Shown piece after piece: positions 1 to 9,221 of a DNA stretch of 64,000 nt. Position 1 is the first letter of the stretch. Each line of letters begins with the position of its first letter. The stretch is from the NCBI GenBank assembly GCA_002025945.1, contig MWOO01000021.1, forward strand, positions 1 to 64,000, given 5' to 3'. The translations under genes were made by a program, and so were the position numbers. The stretch comes from Prochlorococcus sp. HOT208_60m_813O14. GTDB lineage: Bacteria > Cyanobacteriota > Cyanobacteriia > PCC-6307 > Cyanobiaceae. The notes under the pieces are model-generated. The model made no database searches, was not told the origin of the DNA, and saw nothing but the letters and a program-made list of their open reading frames with translations.

Positions 1-2
1 TT

Positions 3-293
3 AATGAAGATATATATAAAATTGATCGCATGTTGACTTACCTCAGAATGACTAAAACACTTTCTGAAATTGCTGGTATTGGATTCGGAAGTTTTTCTAA
101 TGATTCCTCCGACCTTGAATGGAAAGATTTATTAAAAAACTGCATTATTGAAAGACTCCAAGAGTTTGATTTTCCTATTCTTTTTGAACTCCCAATAGGC
201 CACATATCGGGAAATGCTTGCATTCCTTTAGGATACGAAGCCACCTTAAATGGTGATGATGGAATTCTTAGTATCGATACACCTTTTAACTAG
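3..293 (+). CDS. LD-carboxypeptidase, S66 family (3' end only)
   Basis: This is the C-terminal part of a gene that begins before the window. The frame is open from base 3, with no stop before the first visible ATG at base 30. The visible 97 residues resemble the C-terminal domain of S66 muramoyl-tetrapeptide (LD-) carboxypeptidases: IDRMLTYLR, then GIGFGSF, then [17 protein letters not shown], which carries the family's late catalytic-site His (in GH) and the closing PLG segment. The family trims the terminal D-Ala from cytoplasmic murein peptides during recycling. The nucleophile Ser lies upstream and cannot be checked. Its stop overlaps the stop of convergent ispD by 2-3 bases. Confidence 0.8.
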   Translation, partial: NEDIYKIDRMLTYLRMTKTLSEIAGIGFGSFSNDSSDLEWKDLLKNCIIERLQEFDFPILFELPIGHISGNACIPLGYEATLNGDDGILSIDTPFN

Positions 294-961
294 GGGTTAT
301 TCACAAAAAGTTTTGCTATTTTCAAATCTATAGGGGATGTAATTTTTATATTTGAATAAGTTCCTTCAATAATCTTCACTTTCCAATTAAGCATTTCGAA
401 TAGAGAAGCATCATCTGTGACTTTCCAGTTTTTCTCAATTGCCATCTTATGAGCTTTTTTTAATCTATCTACTAAAAAGCCCTGAGGAGTTTGTGCTGCC
501 CATAAATAATTTCTGTCTGGTGTTTCTTTAATAAAACCTTCATTATCAACGATCTTTATTGTGTCAGTTACCTTAGTAGCCAAAATTACAGCTTCATTTT
601 TATCTAATTTCTTGGCACAAAGGTCTATCAATTCAGGATTAATTAAACATCTAGCACCATCATGTATTAAAACTTTTTCGGCATCTTTTGGTAACGCTTT
701 TAAACCATTAAAAACTGACTGTTGTCTAGTATCACCACCATTAATCCAATAAACTTTATGGGCAAAATCCTTTGCTGAATTTAATAATAAATTTTTATCT
801 TCCGGTTGCCCAATTATTCCAACCCAATTTGTTGAACTTGCAGAAAATACAGATTTAAGTGTCCAATAAATCAAAGACTCTCCCTCTAAATCAATAAGTA
901 ATTTATTTTTTCCAGCTTTCATTCTGCTACCACTCCCTGCAGCTGGTATTAAAAAATGCAC
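290..961 (-). CDS. ispD: 2-C-methyl-D-erythritol 4-phosphate cytidylyltransferase
   Basis: This enzyme transfers CMP from CTP to methylerythritol 4-phosphate, the third step of the MEP isoprenoid pathway that feeds phytyl, carotenoid and quinone side chains. The 223 residues are a normal length. The nucleotide-binding start AAGSGSRM (about residues 7-14) with Lys20, the GGDTRQQSV block (75-83), HDGAR (100-104) and AAQTPQGF near 155 are all present. The ATG at 961 is followed at once by the conserved first strand, so the start is secure. It is transcribed away from fabG, sharing a 92-base intergenic region. Confidence 0.95.
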   Translation of the reverse strand: MHFLIPAAGSGSRMKAGKNKLLIDLEGESLIYWTLKSVFSASSTNWVGIIGQPEDKNLLLNSAKDFAHKVYWINGGDTRQQSVFNGLKALPKDAEKVLIHDGARCLINPELIDLCAKKLDKNEAVILATKVTDTIKIVDNEGFIKETPDRNYLWAAQTPQGFLVDRLKKAHKMAIEKNWKVTDDASLFEMLNWKVKIIEGTYSNIKITSPIDLKIAKLFVNNP

Positions 962-1053
962 AATAGTAGGTCTTTATATTTTCTAGACAATTATAAATAA
1001 AAGCAATATCTTTACACAAATAGTACTACGATTGAAAATTATAAAATTTCATA

Positions 1054-1803
1054 ATGACCAATAAAGATTCATTATCAGGCAAAATTGCTTTAATTACTGG
1101 AGCTAGCAGGGGAATTGGTAAAGAAATTGCTTTAGAACTAAGCCGATTGGGAGCAGAAGTTTTTATTAATTACTCTTCTTCTGATGAAAAAGCTGAAGAA
1201 GTTGTGAATTTAATAAAAAATTCAGGAGGTAAAGCTCATAAATTAAAATTTGATGTTTCAAAAGAGGATTCTGTCAGTTCAGCTTTTGAAGAAATAATCA
1301 AAATTAATGGCACCATTGATATCCTTATTAACAATGCTGGAATTACTAGAGATGGACTATTGATGAGAATGAAATCGGAACAATGGGATGATGTACTAAA
1401 TACAAACTTAAAAGGAGTTTTTCTTTGTACAAAATATGCTTCAAAATTTATGATGAAAAAAAGAAGCGGTAGCATCGTAAATATTTCATCTGTTGTTGGC
1501 ATAATTGGTAATCCTGGTCAAGCAAATTATTCTGCAGCAAAAGCGGGAGTTATTGGATTTACCAAAACTTGCGCTAAAGAATTTGCATCAAGAGGTATAA
1601 ATGTTAATGCGATAGCTCCAGGTTTTATAGAAACAGAGATGACTGAAAAACTTAATACTGAAGAAATTCTAAAAGTTATTCCTTTAGGGAAATTAGGAAG
1701 TTGTACTCAAATTGCAAACTTAGTGTCATTCTTAGTTTCAAGTGATGCAGGAAGTTACATTACAGGACAAACAATCAGTATAGACGGGGGTATGAGTATT
1801 TAG
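1054..1803 (+). CDS. fabG: 3-oxoacyl-[acyl-carrier-protein] reductase
   Basis: An NADPH-dependent SDR that reduces 3-ketoacyl-ACP in type II fatty acid elongation in the cytoplasm. Seen: the cofactor motif TGASRGIG (residues 15-22), NNAG (93-96), catalytic Ser146, and Tyr159/Lys163 in YSAAK; also the FabG-like PGFIETEM segment and an SIDGGMS end. Length 249 is standard. It is divergent from ispD. A small membrane-protein gene on the other strand ends directly at its stop codon, so there is no room for a long 3' region. Many SDRs look alike, but the whole-length pattern fits FabG best. Confidence 0.93.
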   Translation: MTNKDSLSGKIALITGASRGIGKEIALELSRLGAEVFINYSSSDEKAEEVVNLIKNSGGKAHKLKFDVSKEDSVSSAFEEIIKINGTIDILINNAGITRDGLLMRMKSEQWDDVLNTNLKGVFLCTKYASKFMMKKRSGSIVNISSVVGIIGNPGQANYSAAKAGVIGFTKTCAKEFASRGINVNAIAPGFIETEMTEKLNTEEILKVIPLGKLGSCTQIANLVSFLVSSDAGSYITGQTISIDGGMSI

Positions 1804-1983
1804 TTATGTACTTTCATAAGGCTGGCCTAATTCATCTCTTAACCTCCTAATTTTTTGTAAAAGTTTTAGTCTTCGACTTCTAGCAGTTAATGTCAAAAAA
1901 AATCTTAAAGGAAAGTATATCAGTGTCATAGCAATCGCGAGGATTGCGGTAAGAGTAAAAATAAGATTATTTGTTTCATCCAT
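1804..1983 (-). CDS. small single-pass membrane protein, 59 aa
   Basis: An open frame from ATG at 1983 to TAA at 1806-1804. The product starts MDETNNLIFT and has one hydrophobic helix (about residues 8-33), followed by a strongly basic stretch TARSRRLKLLQKIRRLR and a short acidic tail ending YEST. The layout (N-terminal helix, Arg/Lys-rich cytosolic segment) fits a small inner- or thylakoid-membrane protein. The stop abuts the fabG stop with no gap, as is typical of compact Prochlorococcus genes. No function is recognised. The clean composition and full use of the fabG-groL gap argue that it is real. Confidence 0.65.
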   Translation of the reverse strand: MDETNNLIFTLTAILAIAMTLIYFPLRFFLTLTARSRRLKLLQKIRRLRDELGQPYEST

Positions 1984-2064
1984 AACTTAAAGATACTCTT
2001 ATTTGAGTTAATTTGTATGTCTAATTAAAAGAAATTCGGCTTTCCCCACTTAATTAAATATCCC

Positions 2065-2093
2065 TTAAAAATGATTCTATGGGAGATTAGAAT
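2065..2093 (+). promoter_or_regulatory. candidate sigma-70-type promoter for groL
   Basis: TTAAAA (2065-2070) is followed by exactly 17 bases and TAGAAT (2088-2093). This would put the transcription start near 2100 and leave a leader of about 15 bases. The match is only fair and AT-rich DNA gives many such hits. No CIRCE operator (TTAGCACTC-N9-GAGTGCTAA) is visible upstream of this groL. Confidence 0.3.
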
Positions 2094-2114
2094 AAGACTA
2101 AAGATCGAGTAAAC

Positions 2115-3860
2115 ATGGCTAAACAGTTAAGTTTTTCTAATGAATCAAGAGAAGCGCTAGAAAAAGGTGTAAATTTCGTAGCTAATGCGGTTAAGGTTAC
2201 TATTGGGCCAAAAGCAAAAAACGTTGTAATAGAAAAGAAATTTGGTTCGCCGGATATAGTAAGAGATGGATCTACAGTTGCTAAAGAGATTGAAATTGAG
2301 AACCCTATTTCTAATTTGGGTGCGAAATTAATAGAACAAGTTGCGTCCAAGACAAAAGAGAGTGCAGGTGATGGAACAACAACAGCAACCATTTTGACTC
2401 AGAAGATGGTTCAGGAAGGATTAAAAAATATTGCTTCTGGTGCCAACCCTATGGAGTTAAAAAAAGGTATGGAGGCAGGCCTAGCTTTTGTCTTAGAAAA
2501 ATTAAGTTCCAAAAGTATTTCATTAAGTGGATCTGATATACAAAAAGTTGCAACAGTTAGTGCTGGAGGTGATGAAGAAATTGGAGCTATAATTTCGAAA
2601 GCAATGGAAATTGTTACTTCAGATGGTGTAATAACTGTTGAAGAATCTCAATCATTAGAAACAGAATTAGATATAACTGAAGGAATGTCTTTTGATAGAG
2701 GTTATAGTTCTCCATATTTCGTAACAGACCAAGAAAGACAAGTTTGTGAACTTGAAAACCCTAAAATATTAATAACTGATCAAAAAATCTCAACTTTAGT
2801 TGATCTAGTTCCAATACTTGAAGAAATTCAAAAGGCAGGCTCATCTTTTGTAATTCTTGCTGAAGATATTGAAGGAGAGGCTTTAACCACTCTGGTTTTG
2901 AATAAGAATAGTGGGGTTTTAAATGTAGCTTCCGTGAGAGCTCCGTTATTTGGTGAGAGAAGAAAAGCTGCCCTTGAAGATATTGCAATTCTTACAGGGG
3001 CTAAGTTGATTAGCGAAGATAAATCGATGACACTTGATAAAGTATCAATTAATGATTTAGGCAAAGCAAAAAAAATAACTATCACAAAGGATAAAACTAC
3101 AATTGTTGCCTTCGAAGACACTAAAGATTTAGTCAAAGCGCGAGTAGAGAAATTAAAGAGGGAAGTTAATATAACTGAATCTGAGTATGATCAGGATAAA
3201 ATCAATGAAAGGATAGCCAAACTAGCTGGAGGAGTAGCTCTTATCAAAGTAGGAGCTGCAACAGAAACAGAGATGAAGTATAAAAAGTTGAGAATCGAAG
3301 ATTCCCTTAATGCTACGAAAGCTGCTATTGAAGAGGGTGTTGTTTCTGGAGGAGGACAAACTTTAATTGAAATATCAGATGCACTTTTAAATTTAAGTGA
3401 AACATCTTCAGATGATTTAAGTACAGGGATAAATATAATTAAAGAAGCCCTTTTAGAACCTACCAAACAAATAGCAAAAAATGCTGGTTTTAATGGAGAT
3501 GTAGTTGTCGCTGAAATTAAAAGACTTAACAAAGGCTTTAATGCTAATTCAGGAAAATATGAGGATTTAAAAGATTCAGGCATATTAGATCCAACCAAAG
3601 TAATAAGATTGGCTCTTCAAGATTCAGTATCTATTGCAGCTATGCTCCTCACAACAGAAGTTGCGATGGCCGACATTCCGGAGCCCGAAGCCGCGGCCCC
3701 TGGAGGACCAGGTGGAGATCCAATGGGAGGAATGGGTGGTATGGGAATGCCAGGAATGGGTGGCATGGGAATGCCAGGAATGGGTGGCATGGGAATGCCA
3801 GGAATGGGTGGCATGGGAATGCCAGGAATGGGTGGCATGGGAATGCCGGGTATGATGTAA
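2115..3860 (+). CDS. groL: 60-kDa chaperonin GroEL, copy without adjacent groES
   Basis: An ATP-driven double-ring chaperonin subunit. The product is 581 residues, longer than the usual ~545 because of its tail. The ATP-site elements are visible: [10 protein letters not shown] (28-37), VRDGSTVA (49-56) and AGDGTTTAT (84-92). The C-terminus is an extended Gly-Met tail with five perfect copies of the octapeptide GGMGMPGM. No groES gene precedes it. Picocyanobacteria usually carry a second groESL operon elsewhere, so this is likely the stand-alone paralogue. Apart from the tail, nothing suggests loss of ATPase function. A hairpin with a T-run follows the stop. Confidence 0.95.
   Translation: MAKQLSFSNESREALEKGVNFVANAVKVTIGPKAKNVVIEKKFGSPDIVRDGSTVAKEIEIENPISNLGAKLIEQVASKTKESAGDGTTTATILTQKMVQEGLKNIASGANPMELKKGMEAGLAFVLEKLSSKSISLSGSDIQKVATVSAGGDEEIGAIISKAMEIVTSDGVITVEESQSLETELDITEGMSFDRGYSSPYFVTDQERQVCELENPKILITDQKISTLVDLVPILEEIQKAGSSFVILAEDIEGEALTTLVLNKNSGVLNVASVRAPLFGERRKAALEDIAILTGAKLISEDKSMTLDKVSINDLGKAKKITITKDKTTIVAFEDTKDLVKARVEKLKREVNITESEYDQDKINERIAKLAGGVALIKVGAATETEMKYKKLRIEDSLNATKAAIEEGVVSGGGQTLIEISDALLNLSETSSDDLSTGINIIKEALLEPTKQIAKNAGFNGDVVVAEIKRLNKGFNANSGKYEDLKDSGILDPTKVIRLALQDSVSIAAMLLTTEVAMADIPEPEAAAPGGPGGDPMGGMGGMGMPGMGGMGMPGMGGMGMPGMGGMGMPGMGGMGMPGMM
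3735..3850 (+). repeat. 24-bp tandem repeats encoding GGMGMPGM in the groL tail
   Basis: Five head-to-tail units of 24 bases (beginning GGTGGCATGGGAATGCCAGG; the first has GGTGGTATG and the last changes CCAGGA to CCGGGT) encode GGMGMPGM. The units are nearly identical at synonymous positions, which points to recent slippage-type duplication rather than old selection on protein alone. GGM tails line the base of the GroEL folding cavity. Confidence 0.9.
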
Positions 3861-3878
3861 AAGCTAACTAGCTTTTTT
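3859..3878 (+). terminator. rho-independent terminator after groL (possibly bidirectional)
   Basis: AAAAGCT (3859-3865), loop AACT, AGCTTTT (3870-3876), then more T. It starts within the groL stop codon and covers the stop of the convergent gene. The opposite strand also reads stem then T4, so it may serve both genes. The stem has only two G:C pairs. Confidence 0.5.
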
Positions 3879-4295
3879 ATCGTTGTTAATCCACTTTCTT
3901 AAATTTTTAATATAAGGTAGGGGTAATTTTGGGGTTTTAGTAAATTGATTTATTTTATTAAAATTTTGATTTTTGCTAGATATTTCATTGCTGGTAGAAG
4001 TTTCCAGGCCATTTGATTCCCACTTTTCTTCTTCAATATTTTCAAAAGTTTTTGATAATTCAAGCTTAATTTGTTCTTGATTTTCTTCATGCGCTTCATC
4101 AATTAAAGATATATGTTCTTGATTTTCTTCTTCACGCTGATTTTCTTTTTGTAGTGAACTATGGATTAATAAATCATTTAATGAATCAAACCCAAATCTA
4201 TGGACCCACTTAAGAACAACATTTTCTTTAAGCAAAAAATTATTTTCTAAAGAGGCTTGTTTAAAAACTTCTATTAAATGGTTTTTTAAAAGCAT
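3864..4295 (-). CDS. conserved cyanobacterial protein of unknown function, 143 aa
   Basis: I recognise no enzyme family. The N-terminal ~45 residues (MLLKNHLIEVFKQ...VLKWVHRFGFDSLNDLL) look like a compact helical domain. The middle is acidic and Glu/Gln/Asn-rich (NQREEENQEH, EEKWES) and probably disordered. The C-terminus has a basic, proline-bearing end (KLPLPYIKNLRKWIN) that recalls conserved tails in other cyanobacterial unknowns. There is no signal peptide and no membrane helix. It is followed 7 bases later by nothing on the same strand but lies just downstream of the ABC permease's reading direction start (permease stop at 4303), so it may be the distal gene of that leftward transcript. 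Confidence 0.6.
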   Translation of the reverse strand: MLLKNHLIEVFKQASLENNFLLKENVVLKWVHRFGFDSLNDLLIHSSLQKENQREEENQEHISLIDEAHEENQEQIKLELSKTFENIEEEKWESNGLETSTSNEISSKNQNFNKINQFTKTPKLPLPYIKNLRKWINNDKKAS

Positions 4296-4302
4296 AAAAT
4301 TT

Positions 4303-5127
4303 CTAATTTAACTTTCTATTTAACAGAGGCCTTATAAAAATCAAGGAAAAAACTGTTAAAGAAAATAAAATTGAGATACAACTCTTACAAGTTAAATCAC
4401 CATATGGGGCATGTAAAGCCACTAATTCTAAATCCATGGTTTGTGTATAGGCAGTTCTAATAGGTTCAATAGCAAAAGTTAATGGATTTAATGAAGCTAA
4501 CCATCCCAACCAATTTGGCATAAAAGAGATTGGAGCTAAAGCAGTACTCGCAAATAGAAGAGGTAAATTTATTAAGAATATAAGAGCGATTAATTCAATA
4601 TGTCCCGGCAAAACAAACGCTAAACATAAACTTATTGATGTCACAAAAAGAACTAGTAAAATTAGTGTTGTAAATACAATTCCTAAACCATATAAGTTGG
4701 GCCATCCATAACCCAAAATGTATGAAACAATCATTATTACAATACTCTGAACAAAGCTCAAGATTGTTATGTAAAAAAAAGAAGATAAAACTATAGATAA
4801 TCTACTGGTTAAAGGAGCCACAAGTAATCTATTAAGAAATCCAAACTCTCTATCAAACATTAAAGGGAGACCAGAGTTTAGGGCTCCGCTAAAAGCAGTA
4901 AAAACAATAAGTCCTGCTCCTAAAAAATTCCCATAAGAATCAACTCCTGGTAAAAAACCTTCAGGAGCTTTAGAGAATAATGCCCCAAATAAAAAAAGCC
5001 AAATTATTGGTTGTAATATTCCTGCTAAAAGAGTTGATGGTCTTCTTTTTAATTGAATGAATAATCTCTTTGTTAATGCAAATGTTTCTTGATATAAAAA
5101 AAATAAATTATACTTTTGTAATTCCAT
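4303..5127 (-). CDS. ABC-2 type exporter, permease subunit
   Basis: A 274-residue integral membrane protein with about six helices and the ABC-2 layout: a cytosolic N-terminus (LTKRLFIQLKRRPSTLLAGILQPIIWLFLFG), then the MFDREFGFLNRLLVAP coupling segment and the closing NPLTFAIEPIRTAY motif of DrrB/NodJ-like permeases. It is the partner of the ATPase encoded 47 bases upstream on the same strand. The substrate is unknown; relatives export drugs, lipids or polysaccharide intermediates. Confidence 0.88.
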   Translation of the reverse strand: MELQKYNLFFLYQETFALTKRLFIQLKRRPSTLLAGILQPIIWLFLFGALFSKAPEGFLPGVDSYGNFLGAGLIVFTAFSGALNSGLPLMFDREFGFLNRLLVAPLTSRLSIVLSSFFYITILSFVQSIVIMIVSYILGYGWPNLYGLGIVFTTLILLVLFVTSISLCLAFVLPGHIELIALIFLINLPLLFASTALAPISFMPNWLGWLASLNPLTFAIEPIRTAYTQTMDLELVALHAPYGDLTCKSCISILFSLTVFSLIFIRPLLNRKLN

Positions 5128-5174
5128 AATTAGCAGTAATTAGTATCCATTATAGTTAGTTAACCAAAAGTTTT

Positions 5175-6194
5175 TTATCGCATGGATTGCTTTGATTCTT
5201 TTTTTAGGTCTCTTTTCCCTGCCATAGAAATTTCAGCATCCAATAATGTTTTCCCAGTTGCCTGAAGATATACATCATCCAAGCTTGGCTGACTTTGGGT
5301 AAGAGAAAAAATTTCAAACTTTGAGAAGGCCAATTCCACTTTTAGCTTCGTAAGTAAATCTTTTTGCTTATCTGCTACGAAATTTATCGAGAAACCTTGA
5401 GCTTCATTTATGATAATCTGACTAATTCCATCTATTGAAGATAAAATTTTACATATATTTTTTGCTTCTTCCTGATTACTAAATTCTCTTACTTTCAAAG
5501 TTACTCTATCTCCTCCTAATTTATGTTTGAGCTCTGCAGGAGTCCCTTTTGCTATAACTCTTCCATCATCAATTATCACTAATCTGTCTGCCAATTTATC
5601 TATTTCATCAAGATAGTGACTACTTAAAATAATGGTCATTCCATTATTTCTCAAATCTTTCAAAAGTTGCCATATAATGTTTCTACTTTCAATATCTAAA
5701 CCAACTGTAGGTTCGTCCAAAATTAATACTTGGGGCAAATGTAAAAGTCCAGCTGCCAGATCTATTCTTCTTTTCATTCCCCCTGAATAAGTTCCGCACT
5801 GACGATCAATCCAATCATTCATTTCTAATTGATATATTAATTTATTTATCCTTTCAAATTTTTTATTTTTGTTGATGTGATATAAATCTGATTGAAAATC
5901 CAAAAGCTCTCGTCCAGTTAATATTTTATCAAGTGCAATGTCTTGAGCAACATAACCAATTAATTCTCTAATTTTCCTTGATTTTTTTATCAGATTAATA
6001 TTATTTATAAAAACTTCTCCACTATCAGGCTCTATTAAAGTAGCTAGTATTTTTATTAGTGTTGATTTGCCTGCACCATTTGGACCAAGTATTCCAAATA
6101 ATGTGCCAGCTTCAATTTCCATCGATAAATTTTTTAATGCATTGATATCTGAATAAGATTTTGAGAGCCCTTTAACTTTTATATAATTCATCAA
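5175..6194 (-). CDS. ABC-2 type exporter, ATP-binding subunit (DrrA-like)
   Basis: The 339-residue ATPase energises the adjacent ABC-2 permease. Walker A GPNGAGKST (37-45), signature YSGGMKRR (136-143), Walker B LILDEPTVGLD (157-167) and the switch His in LSSHYLDE are intact. The C-terminal ~110 residues are the extension typical of the daunorubicin-resistance subfamily (DDVYLQATGK motif near 307-316). A second Met follows the first (MMNY), so the start could be 3 bases later. It lies between ctaB and the permease on the same strand and may be co-transcribed with the heme A genes. Confidence 0.9.
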   Translation of the reverse strand: MMNYIKVKGLSKSYSDINALKNLSMEIEAGTLFGILGPNGAGKSTLIKILATLIEPDSGEVFINNINLIKKSRKIRELIGYVAQDIALDKILTGRELLDFQSDLYHINKNKKFERINKLIYQLEMNDWIDRQCGTYSGGMKRRIDLAAGLLHLPQVLILDEPTVGLDIESRNIIWQLLKDLRNNGMTIILSSHYLDEIDKLADRLVIIDDGRVIAKGTPAELKHKLGGDRVTLKVREFSNQEEAKNICKILSSIDGISQIIINEAQGFSINFVADKQKDLLTKLKVELAFSKFEIFSLTQSQPSLDDVYLQATGKTLLDAEISMAGKRDLKKESKQSMR

Positions 6195-6230
6195 ACTTAC
6201 TATTTACTTAAAAAACATTTTACATCTAAT

Positions 6231-7232
6231 TTAATTACTAAGCAGGGATACTATAGATAAAAATATTTGCATAGATTGCTGCTCAAATTCCACGGATAGT
6301 TGGGTTCTGGAAATTAATAACAAAAGACAAATGCCAAACATATATAGGATAGACCACCTAAAAAGAGACTTTGCTCTTGAAAGATCATCAGGAGATTTCT
6401 TTAATTCATTTATTAATTGCAAAAGTCTTCCATTAAATGGCAATAACATAATTCCGTATAAGAGACCCCCTTCAGGTAAAGCAAAGACTCCCATAATACT
6501 CATTAAAACTGTTGCCCATCCGTAACGAGAAATCGCTTTAGCAGTAAAAACAGATCCTTTAACAGAAGGGAGCATAGGAATACCAACAGATGCGTAATCA
6601 TCCTTCAACAAAATTGCAAGTGCCCAAAAATGAGCTGGGGTCCATAACATTACTAAACCAAATAACCACCAACCACTAAGACCTACATGCCCTGTGGCGG
6701 CAGAAGCTCCAACCAAGGGTGGTATCGCACCAGCAACTCCTCCGAAAACGATGTTTTTTGTTGTACGAGGTTTCAAAATAACTGTATATAAAATTACGTA
6801 GCTAAATAAACCAAGAAGAGTTAAACCTGCAGCCAAATAATTTACACCACTTACTAAAAGCATCGAAGCTGCCAAAGTACATGATACGGCGGCTAAAAAT
6901 ACAGTTTCAGATGACAACTTTCCTGCTGGCAAAGCTCTTTTGCTAGTTCTTGTCATCCTTTTATCTAATTCCATTTCCCACAAGCAATTAAGAGCTCCTG
7001 CTGCTGCTGCTGCCAAAGCACCTCCTCCTAAAGTACAGATAAGTTTCGGTGAAGACAAAGGCCATTCTTCTGTTAAAGCCATTCCTCCCAAAGTTGTGGC
7101 CAGTAAAAGTGGGATTAATCTGGGTTTTGCTACTTCAAGCCAAGGCGGTAAAGTTAATCTTTTTCTTGAAGGTACAACTTCATCTCTGATTGAAGATTTA
7201 TAGTTCAAGTTTTCTAAGTTACCACTGTTCAT
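6231..7232 (-). CDS. ctaB: protoheme IX farnesyltransferase (heme O synthase)
   Basis: A membrane prenyltransferase that attaches farnesyl to heme B to give heme O, the precursor of heme A for cytochrome oxidase. The UbiA-type aspartate-rich site [15 protein letters not shown] (82-96) and the second site around [17 protein letters not shown] are visible, with about nine helices. Length 333 includes a ~30-residue hydrophilic N-terminus, common in cyanobacteria. The start overlaps the ctaA stop by 4 bases, so the two are translationally coupled. Confidence 0.95.
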   Translation of the reverse strand: MNSGNLENLNYKSSIRDEVVPSRKRLTLPPWLEVAKPRLIPLLLATTLGGMALTEEWPLSSPKLICTLGGGALAAAAAGALNCLWEMELDKRMTRTSKRALPAGKLSSETVFLAAVSCTLAASMLLVSGVNYLAAGLTLLGLFSYVILYTVILKPRTTKNIVFGGVAGAIPPLVGASAATGHVGLSGWWLFGLVMLWTPAHFWALAILLKDDYASVGIPMLPSVKGSVFTAKAISRYGWATVLMSIMGVFALPEGGLLYGIMLLPFNGRLLQLINELKKSPDDLSRAKSLFRWSILYMFGICLLLLISRTQLSVEFEQQSMQIFLSIVSLLSN

Positions 7233-8203
7233 GAGTTAATACAGACCGTTTGGGGATTAAGAGATTGGTTTAGACCTTTTTTGGTAAAAGGATTTCTAAA
7301 AATTAATGTTGTTAATATCGCAATAAATAAAGAGGCGTTAAGTTGATGACCGATAATAAAAATAGGTTCATTCAAATTTGTTTTAAGACTTAAAACACCC
7401 AAAGCAATTTGGGAAATTAAGAGAAAAATAAGTGCTGTGAGATATTTCCAATTTTCATTAAGCAAACTTCTCTTATAAATTGCAGTAGCAATAATCAATA
7501 AAATTGAAAAAGCAATCGGATAAGCAAATAATTTATGAGTATTTAGAATTAGACATTGGTAATTAAAAGATAAGCAAATATGTGCTGACCAAGTTGATGA
7601 AAGCCTTACACCAATAAAAGATTGAATCAGAGTAAGTAAAAGAGGAAAAAACAATAATAATCTCCACCAATTTAATGGCTGTTTTATGTCGTCATTTTCT
7701 AAATTTTGATTTATTGAAATTGTTGTAATGAGAAGTAGAAAAGCTATTAAAAGATGGCCCGTAACAGTATATGAATCAAGCAGGTTCATTACTGTTAAAG
7801 CTCCAAAGGATCCTTGGACAATAACGAGAAAAAGTAATAATGAATAAGTTTTAGGTAACCAATTCGGGATTTTATTTTTCCAAATAATTGAAAGCGCAAA
7901 TTTAAAAAGAATTAAGATTCCAACCAGAAAAGCATCTAGACGATGAAACCACTCTAGAAATACTCTTAGGTTCATATGTTTAAAAGGCAAAAAAGATCCA
8001 TAACATAATGGCCAATCTGGGCAGGCAAGTCCTGCCTCCATGACCCTCGTAGCGCCTCCAATTACGATTAGTGCTATGAGTGCAAATACACTATGACTTC
8101 CCAACCTTTTAAAAATTGTCAAATATTTTGATTTATATAATTGGTTATTAATCAAATGGATAAAACCTATTAATTTGCATAATAAATTAGATTCAATAAC
8201 CAA
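7229..8203 (-). CDS. ctaA: heme A synthase (COX15/CtaA family)
   Basis: This protein oxidises the C8 methyl of heme O to the formyl of heme A. The 324 residues have eight predicted helices. Signature pieces seen are [21 protein letters not shown] (early loop with conserved Glu/Cys), EWFHRLDAF (heme-ligand His) and a second His in GHQLNASL near the C-terminus. It is first in the leftward ctaA-ctaB pair and divergent from the oxidase structural genes ctaCDE, so cofactor and apoenzyme genes are head to head. Confidence 0.93.
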   Translation of the reverse strand: MVIESNLLCKLIGFIHLINNQLYKSKYLTIFKRLGSHSVFALIALIVIGGATRVMEAGLACPDWPLCYGSFLPFKHMNLRVFLEWFHRLDAFLVGILILFKFALSIIWKNKIPNWLPKTYSLLLFLVIVQGSFGALTVMNLLDSYTVTGHLLIAFLLLITTISINQNLENDDIKQPLNWWRLLLFFPLLLTLIQSFIGVRLSSTWSAHICLSFNYQCLILNTHKLFAYPIAFSILLIIATAIYKRSLLNENWKYLTALIFLLISQIALGVLSLKTNLNEPIFIIGHQLNASLFIAILTTLIFRNPFTKKGLNQSLNPQTVCINS

Positions 8204-8417
8204 ACATTAATTAAAAATTAATATGTTTAATTTAAAAAATAATTTACTAATTTAATCTTTTTTCCCTGACAATTAACTCTAAAAAGTTATTAATAATACT
8301 CCTTTATTGCATAAATCTTAAGAAGTTGTGAATTTAAATGTTTTTCTTTTAATAAAGGATGCAGGATTAAAAAAATTGAATATCTTGAGAATATAAATAC
8401 AAATTTTTAGAGATCAA
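8204..8417. promoter_or_regulatory. divergent regulatory region between ctaA and ctaC
   Basis: These 214 bases without a gene separate the heme A synthesis pair from the oxidase operon. They are extremely AT-rich, with a palindromic ATTAATT-type run near 8209-8230. I cannot assign a specific operator. They must hold both start-site regions, since each flanking gene begins within or just beyond them. Confidence 0.5.
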
Positions 8418-9221
8418 TTGTTAAATAAAAACATTTATTTAATATTAATTATTTCACTTGTTTTTGCTATATCTTTTTGGATTGGTTTTAATGTAAATTT
8501 GCTGCCAGCGGAAGCAAGTATTAATGCACCAATTTACGATGAACTTTTTAAAATTCTTTTCATCATAGGATTAATTATTTTTATAGGAATGACAATAGCA
8601 GTTATTTATAGCCTATTTAAGTTTAGAAAAAGAAATGATCAGATAGGCGATGGTATAGCTTTAGAAGGAAATTTAAGCTTAGAAATTGTATGGACAATTA
8701 TCCCTTCAATAATTGTTTTGTTAATAGGTTTATATAGCTACAACATCTACGATCGAATGGGAGGGATGAAAGAACTAAATCATAACCACGAAATGATGAG
8801 TTCTAACACTGAAAAAATATGGGCTGGAATAAGTCAAACTTCCGATAATGAAATGGCAATAAATAATTTATCAATTGAAGTTTCAGCTATGCAATTTGCA
8901 TTTCTATTCAATTATCCCAAGGGCAATTTCATATCAGGAGAACTACACGTTCCTGTTGATCAAAAAGTATCAATGAAAATGGAATCCAAAGATGTTATTC
9001 ATGCTTTTTGGGTGCCAGAGTTCAGAATTAAACAGGATGTTATTCCTGGGCAACCTACTATTTTAAATTTCACTCCTACAAAAGTAGGAAAATATCCGAT
9101 AATTTGCGCAGAATTATGTGGCCCATATCATGGAGGAATGAGAGCCTCGATAATTGTTGAAGAAGAATCTGATTACAACGAATGGTTTAACAAAAATAAA
9201 AAACCAGAGGTAAATTTATGA
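8418..9221 (+). CDS. ctaC: cytochrome c oxidase subunit II
   Basis: Subunit II of the aa3-type terminal oxidase; it accepts electrons from cytochrome c or plastocyanin through the CuA centre. The copper ligands are visible: His195 in VIHAFW, then Cys230, Cys234, His238 and Met241 in CAELCGPYHGGM. There are two N-terminal membrane helices (about 6-25 and 43-66, then 88-107). The start is a TTG; an in-frame stop lies at 8394-8396, so no upstream ATG exists. The stop overlaps the ctaD start by 4 bases (ATGA). Confidence 0.95.
   Translation: MLNKNIYLILIISLVFAISFWIGFNVNLLPAEASINAPIYDELFKILFIIGLIIFIGMTIAVIYSLFKFRKRNDQIGDGIALEGNLSLEIVWTIIPSIIVLLIGLYSYNIYDRMGGMKELNHNHEMMSSNTEKIWAGISQTSDNEMAINNLSIEVSAMQFAFLFNYPKGNFISGELHVPVDQKVSMKMESKDVIHAFWVPEFRIKQDVIPGQPTILNFTPTKVGKYPIICAELCGPYHGGMRASIIVEEESDYNEWFNKNKKPEVNL

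Noticed and set aside
1984-2010. ACTC...GAGT inverted repeat upstream of groL as a CIRCE operator
   Set aside because: The arms are only four bases, the spacing is six instead of nine, and the flanking TTAGC/GCTAA is missing.
3617-3855. Repetitive proline-rich and Trp/Glu-rich frames opposite or beside the groL tail
   Set aside because: They are other-frame readings of the GGMGMPGM repeats and have no start context or homologous look.
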